DNA of 64,000 bases, taken from the NCBI GenBank assembly GCA_029260735.1, contig JAJDCR010000014.1, forward strand, positions 1 through 64,000. Direction: 5' to 3'. Positions 1 to 9,239 of this stretch are shown piece after piece. The notes under the pieces were generated by a model. That model was given only the letters and a program-made list of their open reading frames with translations. It was not told the origin of the DNA and did no database searches. The stretch's first letter is position 1. Every line of letters begins with the position of its first letter. The position numbers and the translations under genes are program-made. Origin of the DNA: Planctomycetota bacterium. GTDB lineage: Bacteria > Planctomycetota > Uabimicrobiia > Uabimicrobiales > Uabimicrobiaceae.

Positions 1-210
1 CCTGTAAAATCTCCTCGCCTTAATGCCATTGAGCAATTTTGGCTTTTCATTAAAAACTATATTTCTGCTGCTTCTATTTTCAATGATCTAAAAGATTTGT
101 ATCATACTTTACGTCGCTTTTTTTGGCGTTATAGCAATTACGATATTGTTTACAACTTTTCTCTTGCTAAAACTATTCATATTTGGAAGCAATGGCCTTC
201 TTACTCCTAA
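1..210 (+). mobile_element. IS630-type transposase, C-terminal fragment (cut by window edge)
   Basis: Reading frame 1 is open from the first base to a TAA at 208-210, giving 69 residues. The segment RLNAIEQFWLFIKNY matches the conserved end of IS630/Tc1-type DDE transposases (family consensus near LNPIEQFW), in which the E is the last catalytic acid. The 5' part lies outside the window, so completeness cannot be judged. The bases after the stop are AT-rich and I could not define the inverted repeat of the element. The following gene is on the opposite strand, so the element ends close to that gene's 3' end. Confidence 0.75.
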
Positions 211-271
211 TTTTATTAGTCTAAATACTTTTGTCAGGTTACTTAATCGAGGTTAACCTAAAACAATTCCC

Positions 272-1579
272 TCATCCCTTATCAGGATTAGCACTCAGTC
301 GGTTTAGCCATTTTTGCGCTTCCGTCCGGAAGGCAAAGCCTCCCTTTGTATCTAAGGCCAAACGCAAAAGTTTTTGCACTTCCGTCAATCTTTCCTTTTT
401 CATCATAACATGAGCCAAGTAATAGGCTGTATAGGCGTTAACATTTCCCATAGAGGTGGCTCGTTGCAAGGCTTGTTCTGCTTCTGTTTCTTTGTCTAGT
501 TTATAGTAAACCCAGCCTAGAGTCGAAATGATAGTGGTATCATTAGGGTAGAGACGAGCGTTAAGTTGAGCTAGTTGAAGAGCACGCTCTTGTTTTTTAG
601 TATCCTTTTGTTCTACTAGTGAAAGAGCAAGAACGTTGTTTGCAGTAGCATGACTAGGAACACGGTAGATGACCTTTTCCAACAACTTGATGGCATTGGT
701 ATATCTTTTACGGTACCAAGAAATCATTCCCTCAAGCAGCTCTCCTTCCCAAGAATCTAGACCTTGTTGCTTAGCTTTGCCAAGATATTTTTCAGCTTCT
801 TCAATTTGCCCGCTTTGAAAAAACCAAGTAGCTGCCGTAAAGGAAACCTTCTCGCTTTGAGGATTTTCCTTAAGCGCAAAACGCATCCATTTTTCTGCGT
901 TTTTCATATCCCCTTCTTCTTGATAGAGGCGAGACATCGTAATAATGAAAGCATCTTTATCTCCGGATGTTTGCTTCATTCTTTGATAAGCTTCTTTGCG
1001 TTCCCCTAAGCGAAACTGAACTACTGCCATTTGGCGAATCAGGTTTTCATCTTTAGGTTTCAGAGAGAGAAGGAAAGTCAGATTTCGGTGAGCGAGCTTC
1101 CAATCTTGGCGGTTTTTAGCGATGAGAAGAAGACCTTCATGGGCTTGTTGAAGAAAAGAATTTTTTCGAGCTTCGTCCATCTTTTTAGAAGTTTTTGCTA
1201 CAGAAATAGTTTTTTCAAAGAACAGGTAAGCCCCCGCAAACTTTTGCTCTTGGAGAGAAAAGTTTCCTAAAATAAGATAAGGACCTGGATACTTAGGGGA
1301 CTGGGAAGCTGTTCTCTCTAGCCAAGCCCTCGTCTCAGGACCTTTTTGTCCATTGAGAAAAAAGAGAGCGATTAAAAAACTAGAGGGGGGTATCGTATCA
1401 TCTTTTTTGTAAGCGAGTTCTAAAGCTTCATAGCAATTACGAACATTACCAGCATCGAAGTACTGTTTGGCCGCAGCGACGTTCGGATTTTTTTGAATCT
1501 CTAAGCTCACATCCAAAGCTGCTTGGCAAACTCCTGAATACATTCCTAAAACAAGTAGCCATAAAAGAACTTTTTTCAT
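272..1579 (-). CDS. Secreted TPR-repeat protein
   Basis: A 435-residue protein. Residues 1-20 form a signal peptide (MKKVLLWLLVLG..., predicted cleavage after CQA), so it is probably periplasmic. The rest is helical with repeated TPR-like 34-residue units, for example segments around NAEKWMRFALKENP, ALQLAQLNARLYPND and EAEQALQRATSMGN. TPR arrays mediate protein-protein contacts; no catalytic domain is visible. The partner is unknown. The ATG at 1577-1579 is followed directly by the signal peptide. The gene stands alone, with an IS630 fragment beyond its 3' end and an oxidoreductase gene upstream on the same strand, 112 bp away. A TPR protein of PEP-CTERM or pilus secretion systems is possible but not shown. 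Confidence 0.8.
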   Translation of the reverse strand: MKKVLLWLLVLGMYSGVCQAALDVSLEIQKNPNVAAAKQYFDAGNVRNCYEALELAYKKDDTIPPSSFLIALFFLNGQKGPETRAWLERTASQSPKYPGPYLILGNFSLQEQKFAGAYLFFEKTISVAKTSKKMDEARKNSFLQQAHEGLLLIAKNRQDWKLAHRNLTFLLSLKPKDENLIRQMAVVQFRLGERKEAYQRMKQTSGDKDAFIITMSRLYQEEGDMKNAEKWMRFALKENPQSEKVSFTAATWFFQSGQIEEAEKYLGKAKQQGLDSWEGELLEGMISWYRKRYTNAIKLLEKVIYRVPSHATANNVLALSLVEQKDTKKQERALQLAQLNARLYPNDTTIISTLGWVYYKLDKETEAEQALQRATSMGNVNAYTAYYLAHVMMKKERLTEVQKLLRLALDTKGGFAFRTEAQKWLNRLSANPDKG

Positions 1580-1635
1580 AAAGAATAACCTTTCTACTAT
1601 ATCAAACTAGGCTCTTATCAAATAAATCAGGGTGC

Positions 1636-1677
1636 ACCTAAGGAAGTTTCGTGGAAAACTTGAGAACTTCCTTAGGT
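1636..1677 (-). terminator. Stem-loop after the oxidoreductase gene
   Basis: Perfect 13-bp inverted repeat, ACCTAAGGAAGTT at 1636-1648 and its complement at 1665-1677, lying 15 bp past the stop codon of the minus-strand oxidoreductase gene. There is no clear U-run after the stem on the minus strand, so the terminator assignment is tentative. Confidence 0.4.
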
Positions 1678-1691
1678 AGAGCTTTCTTCTC

Positions 1692-2642
1692 TTAGGAAAC
1701 TTCTAAAATGATCTTCCCTCGGACATGGCGTTCTTGATTCAGAGTAAGGGCTTGAGAAGCCTCACTAAGATTCATTGTTTGCACCGACACCGGGCGAACT
1801 TTCTCTTTATTAATAAGGTCCGTTATTTCTTGAAGTTGCTTAGCATTGGGAGTGACAAAAACAAAGCCTACTTTAATTCCCAGCTCTTGGCCTTTTTCTT
1901 CGCTAGGGGGATCAACGATCGAAACAAGAGCTCCTCCTTTTTTGACTAAAGCAAAGCTCTCTTCTTGGGTGGTACTTCCCACGGTATCGTAGACCACATC
2001 TACCCCATTAGGCTCGGCCTTTTGAATAACTTCAACAAAGTTTTCTTGGGTATAATCAATGATATGATCAGCTCCTAGAGACTCAACATACTCGCGGTTT
2101 TTGGCACTTGCTGTGGTATAAACCTTCGCTCCGTGGACTTTGGCGAACTGAATAGCAAGAGAACCTACTCCACCAGCTCCCGCATGAATCAAAACAGTTT
2201 GCCCCTCTTTTAGCTCCCCAAAATCAAAAAGGCTTTGCCACGCCGTTAATCCAGCTAAGGGAATCCCCGCAGCCTCGGCTAAACTAATCTTACCAGGAGC
2301 TAAAGCAAGAGCTTCTTCGTCTACAGCTATGTACTCGGCGTAACATCCATGTTGAACAGAAGCTTTACGACAGTACGCATAAACATTGTCTCCCGCCTTA
2401 TACTTTTCAATATTGGCTCCCACACTTTCGACTACTCCAGATGCATCCCAGCCTAGGATAAGGGGAAAGGCATGAGGCAACATCTCTTGTAAATAACCTT
2501 CTCGGATTTTCCAATCGACTGGATTTACTCCGGCGTGAGTAATTTTAATCAGAACCTCATTTTCTTGAGGAACAGGCTTGGGTAGATCCATTTCCTTAAG
2601 TTTATCTGCTCCGCCAAATTCTTCTATTGCCATTGCTTTCAT
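1692..2642 (-). CDS. Zinc-independent MDR family NADP-dependent oxidoreductase (quinone oxidoreductase-like)
   Basis: A 316-residue medium-chain dehydrogenase/reductase. The GroES-like N-terminal half includes GVNPVDWKIREG and ends with the LILGWDASGVV segment. The Rossmann half starts near residue 140 with VLIHAGAGGVGSLAIQFAK, the nucleotide-binding glycine motif. Structural zinc cysteines are absent, as in quinone oxidoreductase/enoyl reductase-type members. It should reduce a quinone, enone or similar substrate with NADPH; the substrate cannot be read from sequence. The ATG at 2642 is preceded by AGAGGAG at good spacing. The gene appears monocistronic, and the facing intergenic region upstream holds a promoter pointing the other way. 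Confidence 0.88.
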   Translation of the reverse strand: MKAMAIEEFGGADKLKEMDLPKPVPQENEVLIKITHAGVNPVDWKIREGYLQEMLPHAFPLILGWDASGVVESVGANIEKYKAGDNVYAYCRKASVQHGCYAEYIAVDEEALALAPGKISLAEAAGIPLAGLTAWQSLFDFGELKEGQTVLIHAGAGGVGSLAIQFAKVHGAKVYTTASAKNREYVESLGADHIIDYTQENFVEVIQKAEPNGVDVVYDTVGSTTQEESFALVKKGGALVSIVDPPSEEKGQELGIKVGFVFVTPNAKQLQEITDLINKEKVRPVSVQTMNLSEASQALTLNQERHVRGKIILEVS

Positions 2643-3064
2643 GAATTGACTCCTCTTTTTAGTTAAGATTTCGTTAAGATTTTAGAATAGAAAGAAAACT
2701 CGATTTTACTTTACGAAGAGAGAAGATGCAAGAATTCATTTTGAGGCTTTATTTTCTTGAGTTGTCTGCAAAAGTAATAAGTTTTTATTTAGAGTTTCTC
2801 TAACGACAGAATAGCACTAACAGGTCTTGTATTTTATGAAAAATTAAAGTTTTACACTATTTTCTTTTAGTTCTTATTTTTCTTTTATTAGCTTCTTTGT
2901 GTTTTTCTTGAGATTTGAAATGGTTTTCGGTAAACTATATAATGGGTTCGTTATTCTTGTAATTACGAACTGAAAAAAACTGGACTCTGTATGGTCAATA
3001 TTAATGTTTTTCACTTCGCCATGAGCAGTCTATGGGCGACTTGGATATTTTTAGGGAAAATAAA
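2643..3064. other. Gene-free interval, AT-rich
   Basis: 422 bp between divergent genes. It contains the sigma70-like promoter annotated at 2915-2943 for the PEP-CTERM gene. I see no RNA gene or repeat in the remainder. Confidence 0.6.
2915..2943 (+). promoter_or_regulatory. Sigma70-type promoter for the PEP-CTERM gene at 3065
   Basis: TTGAAA at 2915-2920 and TATAAT at 2938-2943 with a 17-bp spacer. The predicted transcript would have a leader of about 115 nt before the ATG at 3065. Confidence 0.6.
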
Positions 3065-3838
3065 ATGAGACTATTAACTACTTTAATAATTGTGATGTTA
3101 TTTTCTTTGCAAACATCTGTATTTGCAGATCTGACTATTTTTAATTCTGATACCGATAGTGATCAATTGATTACAGTAGATCCTAACACTGGACTAGGTA
3201 CTGTTGTTGGTTCTTTTGGAATAGACAATATTGTAGGATTAGCATTTGATTCTAATAGTAACACTCTTTATGGATCAGTTAGAAATACAAAACAACTTGT
3301 AACTATAAATACCGCATCAGGAGTTGCTACTGTTGTTGGAACAATGGGAAACCAAACAGTTTTTGGTATAGCGTTTGATTCTAATAGCAATACTCTTTAT
3401 GGGGTAACAAGCGATGATGTAATAACAATAAATACTACCACTGGAGCAGGTACTGTTCTGGGGGATGTTGGGTTTAATGTTGTTGCAGGACTAGCATTTG
3501 ATGCGAATAGTAACACACTCTATGGCTCAGATATATCTACCGATAAGTTGATAACAATAAATACTACTACGGGAGCAGGTACTGCGGTTGGATCTTTAGG
3601 ATTTACTAGTGTCCAAGGACTAGCATTTGATACAAGTACGAACACTCTTTACGGATCAGATGTAGCTTCTGATAAATTAGTCACAATAAATACCTCAACG
3701 GGAGCGGCAACAGCTGTTGGTGACATTGGAGTTACTGGTCCTAGAGGATTAGCAGTCGATGCAGGTGTGGTTCCTGAACCTTCCACATGCATACTTTTGG
3801 GACTAGGATTTTTATTTGCTATTAAGAGAAAAATCTAA
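3065..3838 (+). CDS. PEP-CTERM protein with beta-propeller-like repeats
   Basis: Starting at the ATG at 3065 the protein is 257 residues. A start at 3032 would add 11 residues in front of the signal peptide and is less likely. Signal peptide about residues 1-21 (MRLLTTLIIVMLFSLQTSVFA). The body has about five repeats of roughly 43 residues of the type GLAFD.NSNTLYG...LITINTTTGAGT.VG, which resemble the blades of DUF4394/NHL-like propellers. The C-terminus is VVPEPSTCILLGLGFLFAIK followed by RKI: a PEP motif, a hydrophobic helix and a basic end, which is the classic exosortase sorting signal. It is expected to be surface-anchored or processed into an extracellular matrix. Function unknown. A strong stem-loop follows the stop. 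Confidence 0.88.
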   Translation: MRLLTTLIIVMLFSLQTSVFADLTIFNSDTDSDQLITVDPNTGLGTVVGSFGIDNIVGLAFDSNSNTLYGSVRNTKQLVTINTASGVATVVGTMGNQTVFGIAFDSNSNTLYGVTSDDVITINTTTGAGTVLGDVGFNVVAGLAFDANSNTLYGSDISTDKLITINTTTGAGTAVGSLGFTSVQGLAFDTSTNTLYGSDVASDKLVTINTSTGAATAVGDIGVTGPRGLAVDAGVVPEPSTCILLGLGFLFAIKRKI

Positions 3839-3873
3839 AAGCAAGATTTACGAAATTCATTCAAGTTTGCTGC

Positions 3874-3910
3874 ATACAAAATGGGAACTTATTTTTTTCC
3901 CATTTTGTAT
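3874..3910 (+). terminator. Stem-loop terminator after PEP-CTERM gene
   Basis: A perfect 14-bp inverted repeat, ATACAAAATGGGAA at 3874-3887 and its complement at 3897-3910, with a 9-nt T-rich loop, 36 bp after the stop codon. The downstream sequence is AT-rich but has no long T run. Confidence 0.55.
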
Positions 3911-4001
3911 TTATACTATATCAATGACAGTTATGCTGTTTGAACGGTTATTTAATATTGATCGTAATCCTTATACAAAATCTATTAAGATCAGTGGATA
4001 T

Positions 4002-4403
4002 CTATTTTTGTAGTTTAGGAAGATGAGTACTCGCTTTTCCTATGAGTTCTTCCACTTCGGGCATCCCCAGATTTTCTAGTGATTTGACCTTGATATGGCG
4101 CAATTTTTTCCCAGTCCCCTCTAATAATCCCTTGGGATCTGGAAGATCAGCTCCATAGAAAAAACCTAAATTGACATATTTTTTTTGAGGTGCAATGTAA
4201 CAAAAATGCTCCGACATTTTTTTAGGACCAACCCCGTATCCCGCTATTTTTTGCTTAGACCATGGGACCTCTGTAATACCAGGCATAACCTTTGATAGTA
4301 ATTTGCGCAGAGCATAGGCAATTTCTTTAATTTCCGCAGAGCTTTCTTCTAGAATATCTTCAAAACTTCCTTCTCCTACGGTTTTAATATTTAGTTTAGA
4401 CAT
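4002..4403 (-). CDS. DUF1801-family protein
   Basis: A 133-residue protein with the start taken at the ATG at 4403, which has AAAAGGA upstream at good spacing. A frame extension to 4478 lacks such a site. Features typical of DUF1801 (YdhG-like) proteins are visible: an N-terminal helix with ALRKLLSKVMPGITE, then the IAGYG...FCYIAPQKKYVNLGFF core and a C-terminal helical segment. Members are small cytosolic proteins of unknown biochemical role. The gene stands alone, convergent with the PEP-CTERM gene. Confidence 0.75.
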   Translation of the reverse strand: MSKLNIKTVGEGSFEDILEESSAEIKEIAYALRKLLSKVMPGITEVPWSKQKIAGYGVGPKKMSEHFCYIAPQKKYVNLGFFYGADLPDPKGLLEGTGKKLRHIKVKSLENLGMPEVEELIGKASTHLPKLQK

Positions 4404-4739
4404 GTTTTTTCCTTTTAGTTTTAAATACTCAATTCGTTTATTTACCAATAAGTCCCAATAGTTCACCGATAAGCTCATAATAAATATTACTTCTCTCTAA
4501 ATAGAAATAATTCTATGTGCTTGTTTTATTATAGTACAGAAAGAAATTGTGAGATTAGTAAATCCTTCTTATCTACCTTTGGCACAGAGTTTGCTTTTAT
4601 CCTTTATAGTAGCACAAGGTTACGAATCCCACTTGCCTTATGCTACTATAAACTCTGCAATAAAGGAAAGGAGAAGGCTTATAAAAAAAAACTAAACAGG
4701 TAAAATTAACCTCAAAAATGGCATTCTTTCCCAAGGATG
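4404..4739. other. Gene-free interval with hairpin
   Basis: 336 bp. It holds an inverted repeat, TATAGTAGCACAAGG at 4605-4619 against 4636-4650 with one mismatch and a 16-nt loop. The flanks pair weakly as well, so it may be a small palindromic repeat. An open frame at 4515-4703 has no family signature and I do not call it. Confidence 0.45.
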
Positions 4740-7739
4740 TCATTTTCTTTTTTCCTCCAACTTTTCAACCGCTGCTTTTCGTACTTTCTCGCTTTTATCC
4801 TGAGCTAGCTTCTCTAAAATCGAGGGCAAAAGTTTTTTGTTATCAACTAAGGCAAGGCGAACATCTTCGTCCTTATCTTCGGCCAGAAGCTCTTGTATTT
4901 TTGGAGATATGCCATGGTTTTGGGAAAGAAGACGCCTAGTTTCCCAGTCATCTTCTCCGCTTAGGTAGTTGAGTATTTCAGGATTGGCAAAGGTGTTACG
5001 GGCGATGTTTTCGATGAGACGGCTTTGGGCTGTCCAGAAATTCTCTTCTTCGAGTAAATCGAGGAGATCAAAAAATTCATTGAGGGTTTTTTGGGCGAAA
5101 ACTTGAGCGACTTCTTTGTGGATGAGAGGAGAGGGAGATTTAGCCCACTTCATAATTTCCTCTAAGGGAGTCTTGGGGTGTTCCATTAGAGCGCGACGGA
5201 CTCTCCAGTCTTCTAAGGTAGCGAGCTCTTTGAGGATATTCCACCCAACATGAGGGTTTTGGGCTAAGGCTTGTTGTACTCGCCAGCTAGAGTCTTCGAT
5301 GAGTTCTTTTGCGGTCTCGGCGCTTATATGAGGATTTTTGGCCATCTGTGAGCGAACATACCAAGATTGTTCAGGGAGAAAGGAGTGAAGTGTTTTTGGG
5401 TCATTTACTTGAGCTATCAGTTGGGCTCGGACTAGCTCGTGAGGGTCTTGACTTAGTTTTTTGATCAAAGAAAGGGATAGCTTAGAGCTTTCCACCGATT
5501 CTATTCGTTTTGTCCATGGTTCTTGGGTAGATTTTGTTTCACAGCTTGTCAGAAAAATCAGAAGAATAAAGAGAATAGTGCTGTTTTTTGGGAGTTTCTG
5601 GGATCGTAAAAGAAGAGGAAGAAAAATAATATCCCCGATAAAAGCCATAAATATAGCGAGAGAAAGGAGAAGACCAAAATCTCGTATCGGTAAAAAAGAA
5701 GAGAAAGAGATAATCGAAAACCCTCCCATTAAAACGAGAGATGTAAAAAAAACAGCTAGTCCATTTAATTCCAGGCTTTTTTGCCATGCTACCTCAAAAC
5801 CTTTGCTTTCGTGGAGAAAAAAAGTGTGTAAAAAATGAATACTATCATCCACTGCTATTCCAAAGGCAATAGAAAAAACCATGACCGAAGAGATCGTTGT
5901 AGGAATACCTGCTAAGCAAAGAACCATTCCCATGCAAGCCAAGGGAAAAAGATTGGGAATCAAAGAAATATAAATAATACTGACTCTTCTAATAAAAATA
6001 GCCATCAAGAAAATAACCAGAGCAAGAGTTAAGAGGAGGCTTTTGGCCAAAGAGCTATGGAGGTAGTTTTGGATTTCCATAAGGCGAGCAATCACTCCGG
6101 TGATGATAACGGGAGAACTGAACTTTTCCTTCTTAGAAATAATTTGGATTTCTTTTTGTAAAGCAATAAACTCTTCACTACCTATCGAATTGCAAATAAG
6201 GCGAACGCGATAAAAGTTAGGAGAAAGAAAGTTGGCATAGATTTTTTCTTGGTGCCTTTTAATTTCTTGCTGAATTCGCTGTAAAACTTCAGGATTTGTG
6301 AATTGCAAGGAATCCAAGGTATATTTATCGAAGCCGAGTATGGATTTATGGATGAGTTGGAGCTGGCTTTCTAAGCTTATGACGTCTCGTATTTGAGGGA
6401 GCTTGGCAATATTTTTTTCCCAGTGAGCCACTTTGGTGTAAAAATCAAAAGAAATATACTCCTGAGAGTCGTCGCGAGGAATAAGAATTTCCAGCGTGCT
6501 TCCTCCGGTAATCTCTTCCTCCATTTTTTTTGTATCCTGGCGGATGGAATGTTCGGGAGAAAAGTACTTAAGACCATTGGACTCTATTTTATTTTGAGGA
6601 ACTGCCCAAATGGCAAAACCTATGATCATGATAGGAAAGAGGAGATAAAGCCGAGACAAATGAGCACACTTGTTTAAGAAAGGAAAAAAAGCTTGGTTGG
6701 AAAGACGGGGAGTGGGCTTAAACTTGATAATTTGAGATAAGCCTAGATGAGTTAGGTAAGACCAGAAAAAAATAACCCACATCGCTAAGGCCATATACTG
6801 TCCCAGTAAAGCAATGGGCTGAACTTGCGAAGTCATTAAAGAGCCAAAACCAATCGAAGTTGTTAGAGTAATGAGAAAATTGGGTTTGATCTTTTTACGT
6901 AAACCTTCTTGGATAGATTCTGAGTGAGCTAGGCTCAAAAATATATGCATTTGCATAGCGATGGTTAAAACAAATATCGTCGTTGGGATAATATTGGTCA
7001 GTAAGTTTAGGGTGTGCCCACTCAGAGCAAAAATCCCCATCGTCATGGTAAGGGAAGAGAGTACTGTTAAAAAGCTGACCAAAACAGCTTTTACACTCCC
7101 AAACAAAAGAGCTAAGAGGAAAAAAGAAAATCCAAAGAGAAGAGGGAAAAGGCGGCTTTTGATTTGCTCAGAACTTTCTCCGAGATAGTAATTAACAATA
7201 GGGTCTCCGCACAAATATATTTTACGGATTTGCCCCGCGTATTTCTCTTCTAAAAAAGCGATTTTCTGATGAGTTTGGTCGACCAGGACTGTTTTTTCAG
7301 AAAGAGAAAGAGCAGCGAGCTCAAAAATAGCCGTATAGAGAGTACCTTTCTCCGACAGAAAAGGAAAGTGAAGCTCTTGGGCTATTTTTTCCGCCCCCAG
7401 CTCATCGATAATTTGTTGCTGTAAACTCTGAGGAATTTCGGAGTGTAAGCTATAGTACTGCTCTAGTCCAGGAGTAGCTCCGAATTTAGCAAAAATCTCT
7501 TCACTAAACTCTTGCTCCTTTCGCGTTAGAATCGGTTGGGTTAGCTCCAAAGCAATTAAAAAATAATCTTGTTCCGGAAAATCCTTCAAAAATGCTTGGT
7601 AATTTTTCTCACCTTTTTTCCCTTTAACTGCAAAACTATCGATCGAGTTGTCTTGTTCTAAATGAAGAGCAAAGGGGGCAAAGTAACAGATGCAAGATAT
7701 TTGTAAGAGCAAAATCAAGTAAGGGAGCAATTTATTCAT
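4740..7739 (-). CDS. RND/MMPL-family transporter fused to a C-terminal LRV/HEAT-like repeat domain
   Basis: A 999-residue protein. Residues 1-715 have the RND/MMPL layout: one N-terminal membrane helix, a large extracytoplasmic loop (about 25-195), a bundle of five helices including a sterol-sensing-type segment (about 200-345), a second loop (about 390-560) and a second bundle that includes GIAVDDSIHFLHTFF. Such proteins export lipids or hydrophobic compounds using the proton gradient. Around residue 720-734 there is another hydrophobic stretch ending FLTSC, which resembles a lipobox. About 265 residues of helical repeats follow, with units such as EDWRVRRALMEHPKTPLEEI, similar to leucine-rich-variant (LRV) or HEAT repeats. 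This tail is not usual for the family. It may reflect a fusion of a transporter gene with a downstream lipoprotein gene. It is divergent from the methyltransferase gene at 7859. Confidence 0.82.
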   Translation of the reverse strand: MNKLLPYLILLLQISCICYFAPFALHLEQDNSIDSFAVKGKKGEKNYQAFLKDFPEQDYFLIALELTQPILTRKEQEFSEEIFAKFGATPGLEQYYSLHSEIPQSLQQQIIDELGAEKIAQELHFPFLSEKGTLYTAIFELAALSLSEKTVLVDQTHQKIAFLEEKYAGQIRKIYLCGDPIVNYYLGESSEQIKSRLFPLLFGFSFFLLALLFGSVKAVLVSFLTVLSSLTMTMGIFALSGHTLNLLTNIIPTTIFVLTIAMQMHIFLSLAHSESIQEGLRKKIKPNFLITLTTSIGFGSLMTSQVQPIALLGQYMALAMWVIFFWSYLTHLGLSQIIKFKPTPRLSNQAFFPFLNKCAHLSRLYLLFPIMIIGFAIWAVPQNKIESNGLKYFSPEHSIRQDTKKMEEEITGGSTLEILIPRDDSQEYISFDFYTKVAHWEKNIAKLPQIRDVISLESQLQLIHKSILGFDKYTLDSLQFTNPEVLQRIQQEIKRHQEKIYANFLSPNFYRVRLICNSIGSEEFIALQKEIQIISKKEKFSSPVIITGVIARLMEIQNYLHSSLAKSLLLTLALVIFLMAIFIRRVSIIYISLIPNLFPLACMGMVLCLAGIPTTISSVMVFSIAFGIAVDDSIHFLHTFFLHESKGFEVAWQKSLELNGLAVFFTSLVLMGGFSIISFSSFLPIRDFGLLLSLAIFMAFIGDIIFLPLLLRSQKLPKNSTILFILLIFLTSCETKSTQEPWTKRIESVESSKLSLSLIKKLSQDPHELVRAQLIAQVNDPKTLHSFLPEQSWYVRSQMAKNPHISAETAKELIEDSSWRVQQALAQNPHVGWNILKELATLEDWRVRRALMEHPKTPLEEIMKWAKSPSPLIHKEVAQVFAQKTLNEFFDLLDLLEEENFWTAQSRLIENIARNTFANPEILNYLSGEDDWETRRLLSQNHGISPKIQELLAEDKDEDVRLALVDNKKLLPSILEKLAQDKSEKVRKAAVEKLEEKRK

Positions 7740-7858
7740 GGGTGTACCAGACTAGATTAGGTTAGACGACAAAACAAGGGAAGATTTCTTTGCACTAGGG
7801 AAAAAACTAACAAAATTTACTGGATTTACCAAGCGAAAAAAACTATCTTGCGTAAACT

Positions 7859-8344
7859 ATGGAAAACAAAAAAAACACGCCCGCATCCTCGGTGACTGTA
7901 TATTGGAACCTGAAAGGATGCACAGAACTCATTTTGATGAGCTATGCTCTTCTTGCCGCTTGGCAAGATCCCTTTTTTAGTAAATATTGGGTAGTCTCTC
8001 TCTCCATTGCCCAAGGATTTATTTTAGCCGGTGCTATCATTGATGTCATTCACTATCGCCTTCTTAGAAAAGGAAGTGGTTGCATAGGCTTTCCTGAAAA
8101 GCTCGTTTCTGAGGGAGGGCTTTTCTCGTATATCCGCCACCCTATGTATTTGGGAGAGCTTTTGATGATGCTCGGGTTCACTTTGTGGATCGGGGATCTT
8201 TTATCGGGTCTTCTTTTTTTCATCGTTGCCTATAGCCTTTTCTGTCAGGCCTTACATGAAGAAAAAATCCTAGAAAATCAATTTCCAGAAGATTTTTTGA
8301 CTTGGAAAAAAAGAACGAAGCGTTTTTTCCCGTTTTTGTTTTAA
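7859..8344 (+). CDS. Isoprenylcysteine carboxyl methyltransferase-like (ICMT/PEMT family) membrane protein
   Basis: A 161-residue protein with four or five hydrophobic helices. The signature lies in the second half: LFSYIRHPMYLGELLMMLG followed by a helix and HEEKILENQFPEDFLTWKKR, matching the RHPxY...EE...FG..Y..Y pattern of ICMT and phospholipid methyltransferase families, which bind S-adenosylmethionine in the membrane. Bacterial members are mostly of unknown substrate. No good ribosome binding site is visible before the ATG at 7859. The ATP-grasp gene begins 22 bp downstream, so the two are probably cotranscribed. Confidence 0.8.
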   Translation: MENKKNTPASSVTVYWNLKGCTELILMSYALLAAWQDPFFSKYWVVSLSIAQGFILAGAIIDVIHYRLLRKGSGCIGFPEKLVSEGGLFSYIRHPMYLGELLMMLGFTLWIGDLLSGLLFFIVAYSLFCQALHEEKILENQFPEDFLTWKKRTKRFFPFLF

Positions 8345-8366
8345 AGTTTTGTTTTAAGGATAACTC

Positions 8367-9239
8367 ATGCCTCGCTGTGCTATTCTAACTTGCCAAGTTG
8401 TCCCCTTTCTTCTAGAAGAAGAACAGCCTCTCCTTGATGCATTAAAAGAAAGAGGCTGGCAAGCTGAACCAGTCGTTTGGGACCGTGACAATATCGACTG
8501 GAGTTCTTTTGATAGGGTCATTGTTCGTAATACTTGGGATTACCACATCAAGAAGGAAAAATTCCTCGCCACTTTACAAAAAATCCAGGAAAGTGGGTGT
8601 GTCCTTCATAATCCTTACCAAACTATGCTCTGGAACCACGACAAGTCTTACCTTTTAGAACTTCCTCCCAAAGGAGTTCCCATCGTTCCGACAGAACTCA
8701 TTTCTTCTTCTAGCCCAATTTCTGATTACTTTGACCACTTTTCTTGCTCAGAGTTGGTCGTTAAACCCACAGTTAGTGCCGGAGCTTTACATACGTACTG
8801 TTTTGGACGAAAAGAAGTCTCTGAGGTAGAAGAAAAAATATCTCATCACAGAAAAAAAAATAAATTCCTCATCCAACCGCTCTATCCAAAGGTTCGTGAA
8901 GAAGGGGAATGGTCTTTCATCTACTTTGGACATACCTTTAGCCATGCTGTCTTGAAAACTCCTAAAAGAGGAGACTTTCGCGTGCAAGAAGAGCACGGAG
9001 GGGGAACGGAGCTAAAAAATCCATCTGCAAAAGATTTAAAACAGGCGAACCGAGCTTTGAATGGGTTTTCGGAGGACTGTCTGTATGCGCGAGTGGACAT
9101 GGTTCGAAGCGAAGAGGGAGACCTGCGCCTTATGGAGTTGGAGCTAATCGAGCCTCAGCTCTTTTTTGGGGTTTACCCTGCCGCGATTGAAACTTTGGTG
9201 GATGCTTTTTGTTTAAAAGATCATTCAAAACCGCTCTAA
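8367..9239 (+). CDS. ATP-grasp family protein, RimK/DcsG-like
   Basis: A 290-residue protein. The N-terminal region (CAILTCQVVPFLLEEEQPLL, then VVWDRDNIDWSSFDRVIVR and NTWDYH) matches the preATP-grasp part of a family that includes the cycloserine synthetase DcsG. The middle holds ELVVKPTVSAGA, the ATP-binding lysine segment, and LYARVDMVRSEEGDLRLMEL plus ELIEPQLFF, the metal-binding acid residues. The enzyme should join a carboxylate to an amine or thiol with ATP; substrates are unknown. It probably forms an operon with the methyltransferase-like gene upstream. Its last codons lie inside a long palindromic repeat (9211-9500), so the C-terminus may have been supplied by that element. Confidence 0.8.
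   Translation: MPRCAILTCQVVPFLLEEEQPLLDALKERGWQAEPVVWDRDNIDWSSFDRVIVRNTWDYHIKKEKFLATLQKIQESGCVLHNPYQTMLWNHDKSYLLELPPKGVPIVPTELISSSSPISDYFDHFSCSELVVKPTVSAGALHTYCFGRKEVSEVEEKISHHRKKNKFLIQPLYPKVREEGEWSFIYFGHTFSHAVLKTPKRGDFRVQEEHGGGTELKNPSAKDLKQANRALNGFSEDCLYARVDMVRSEEGDLRLMELELIEPQLFFGVYPAAIETLVDAFCLKDHSKPL

Noticed and set aside
231-413. Plus-strand frame after the IS630 fragment
   Set aside because: It is antisense to the TPR protein gene, has no start signal and is not part of the transposase.
4515-4703. Open frame of 62 codons between the DUF1801 and transporter genes
   Set aside because: It overlaps a hairpin repeat, has no Shine-Dalgarno sequence and resembles no family.
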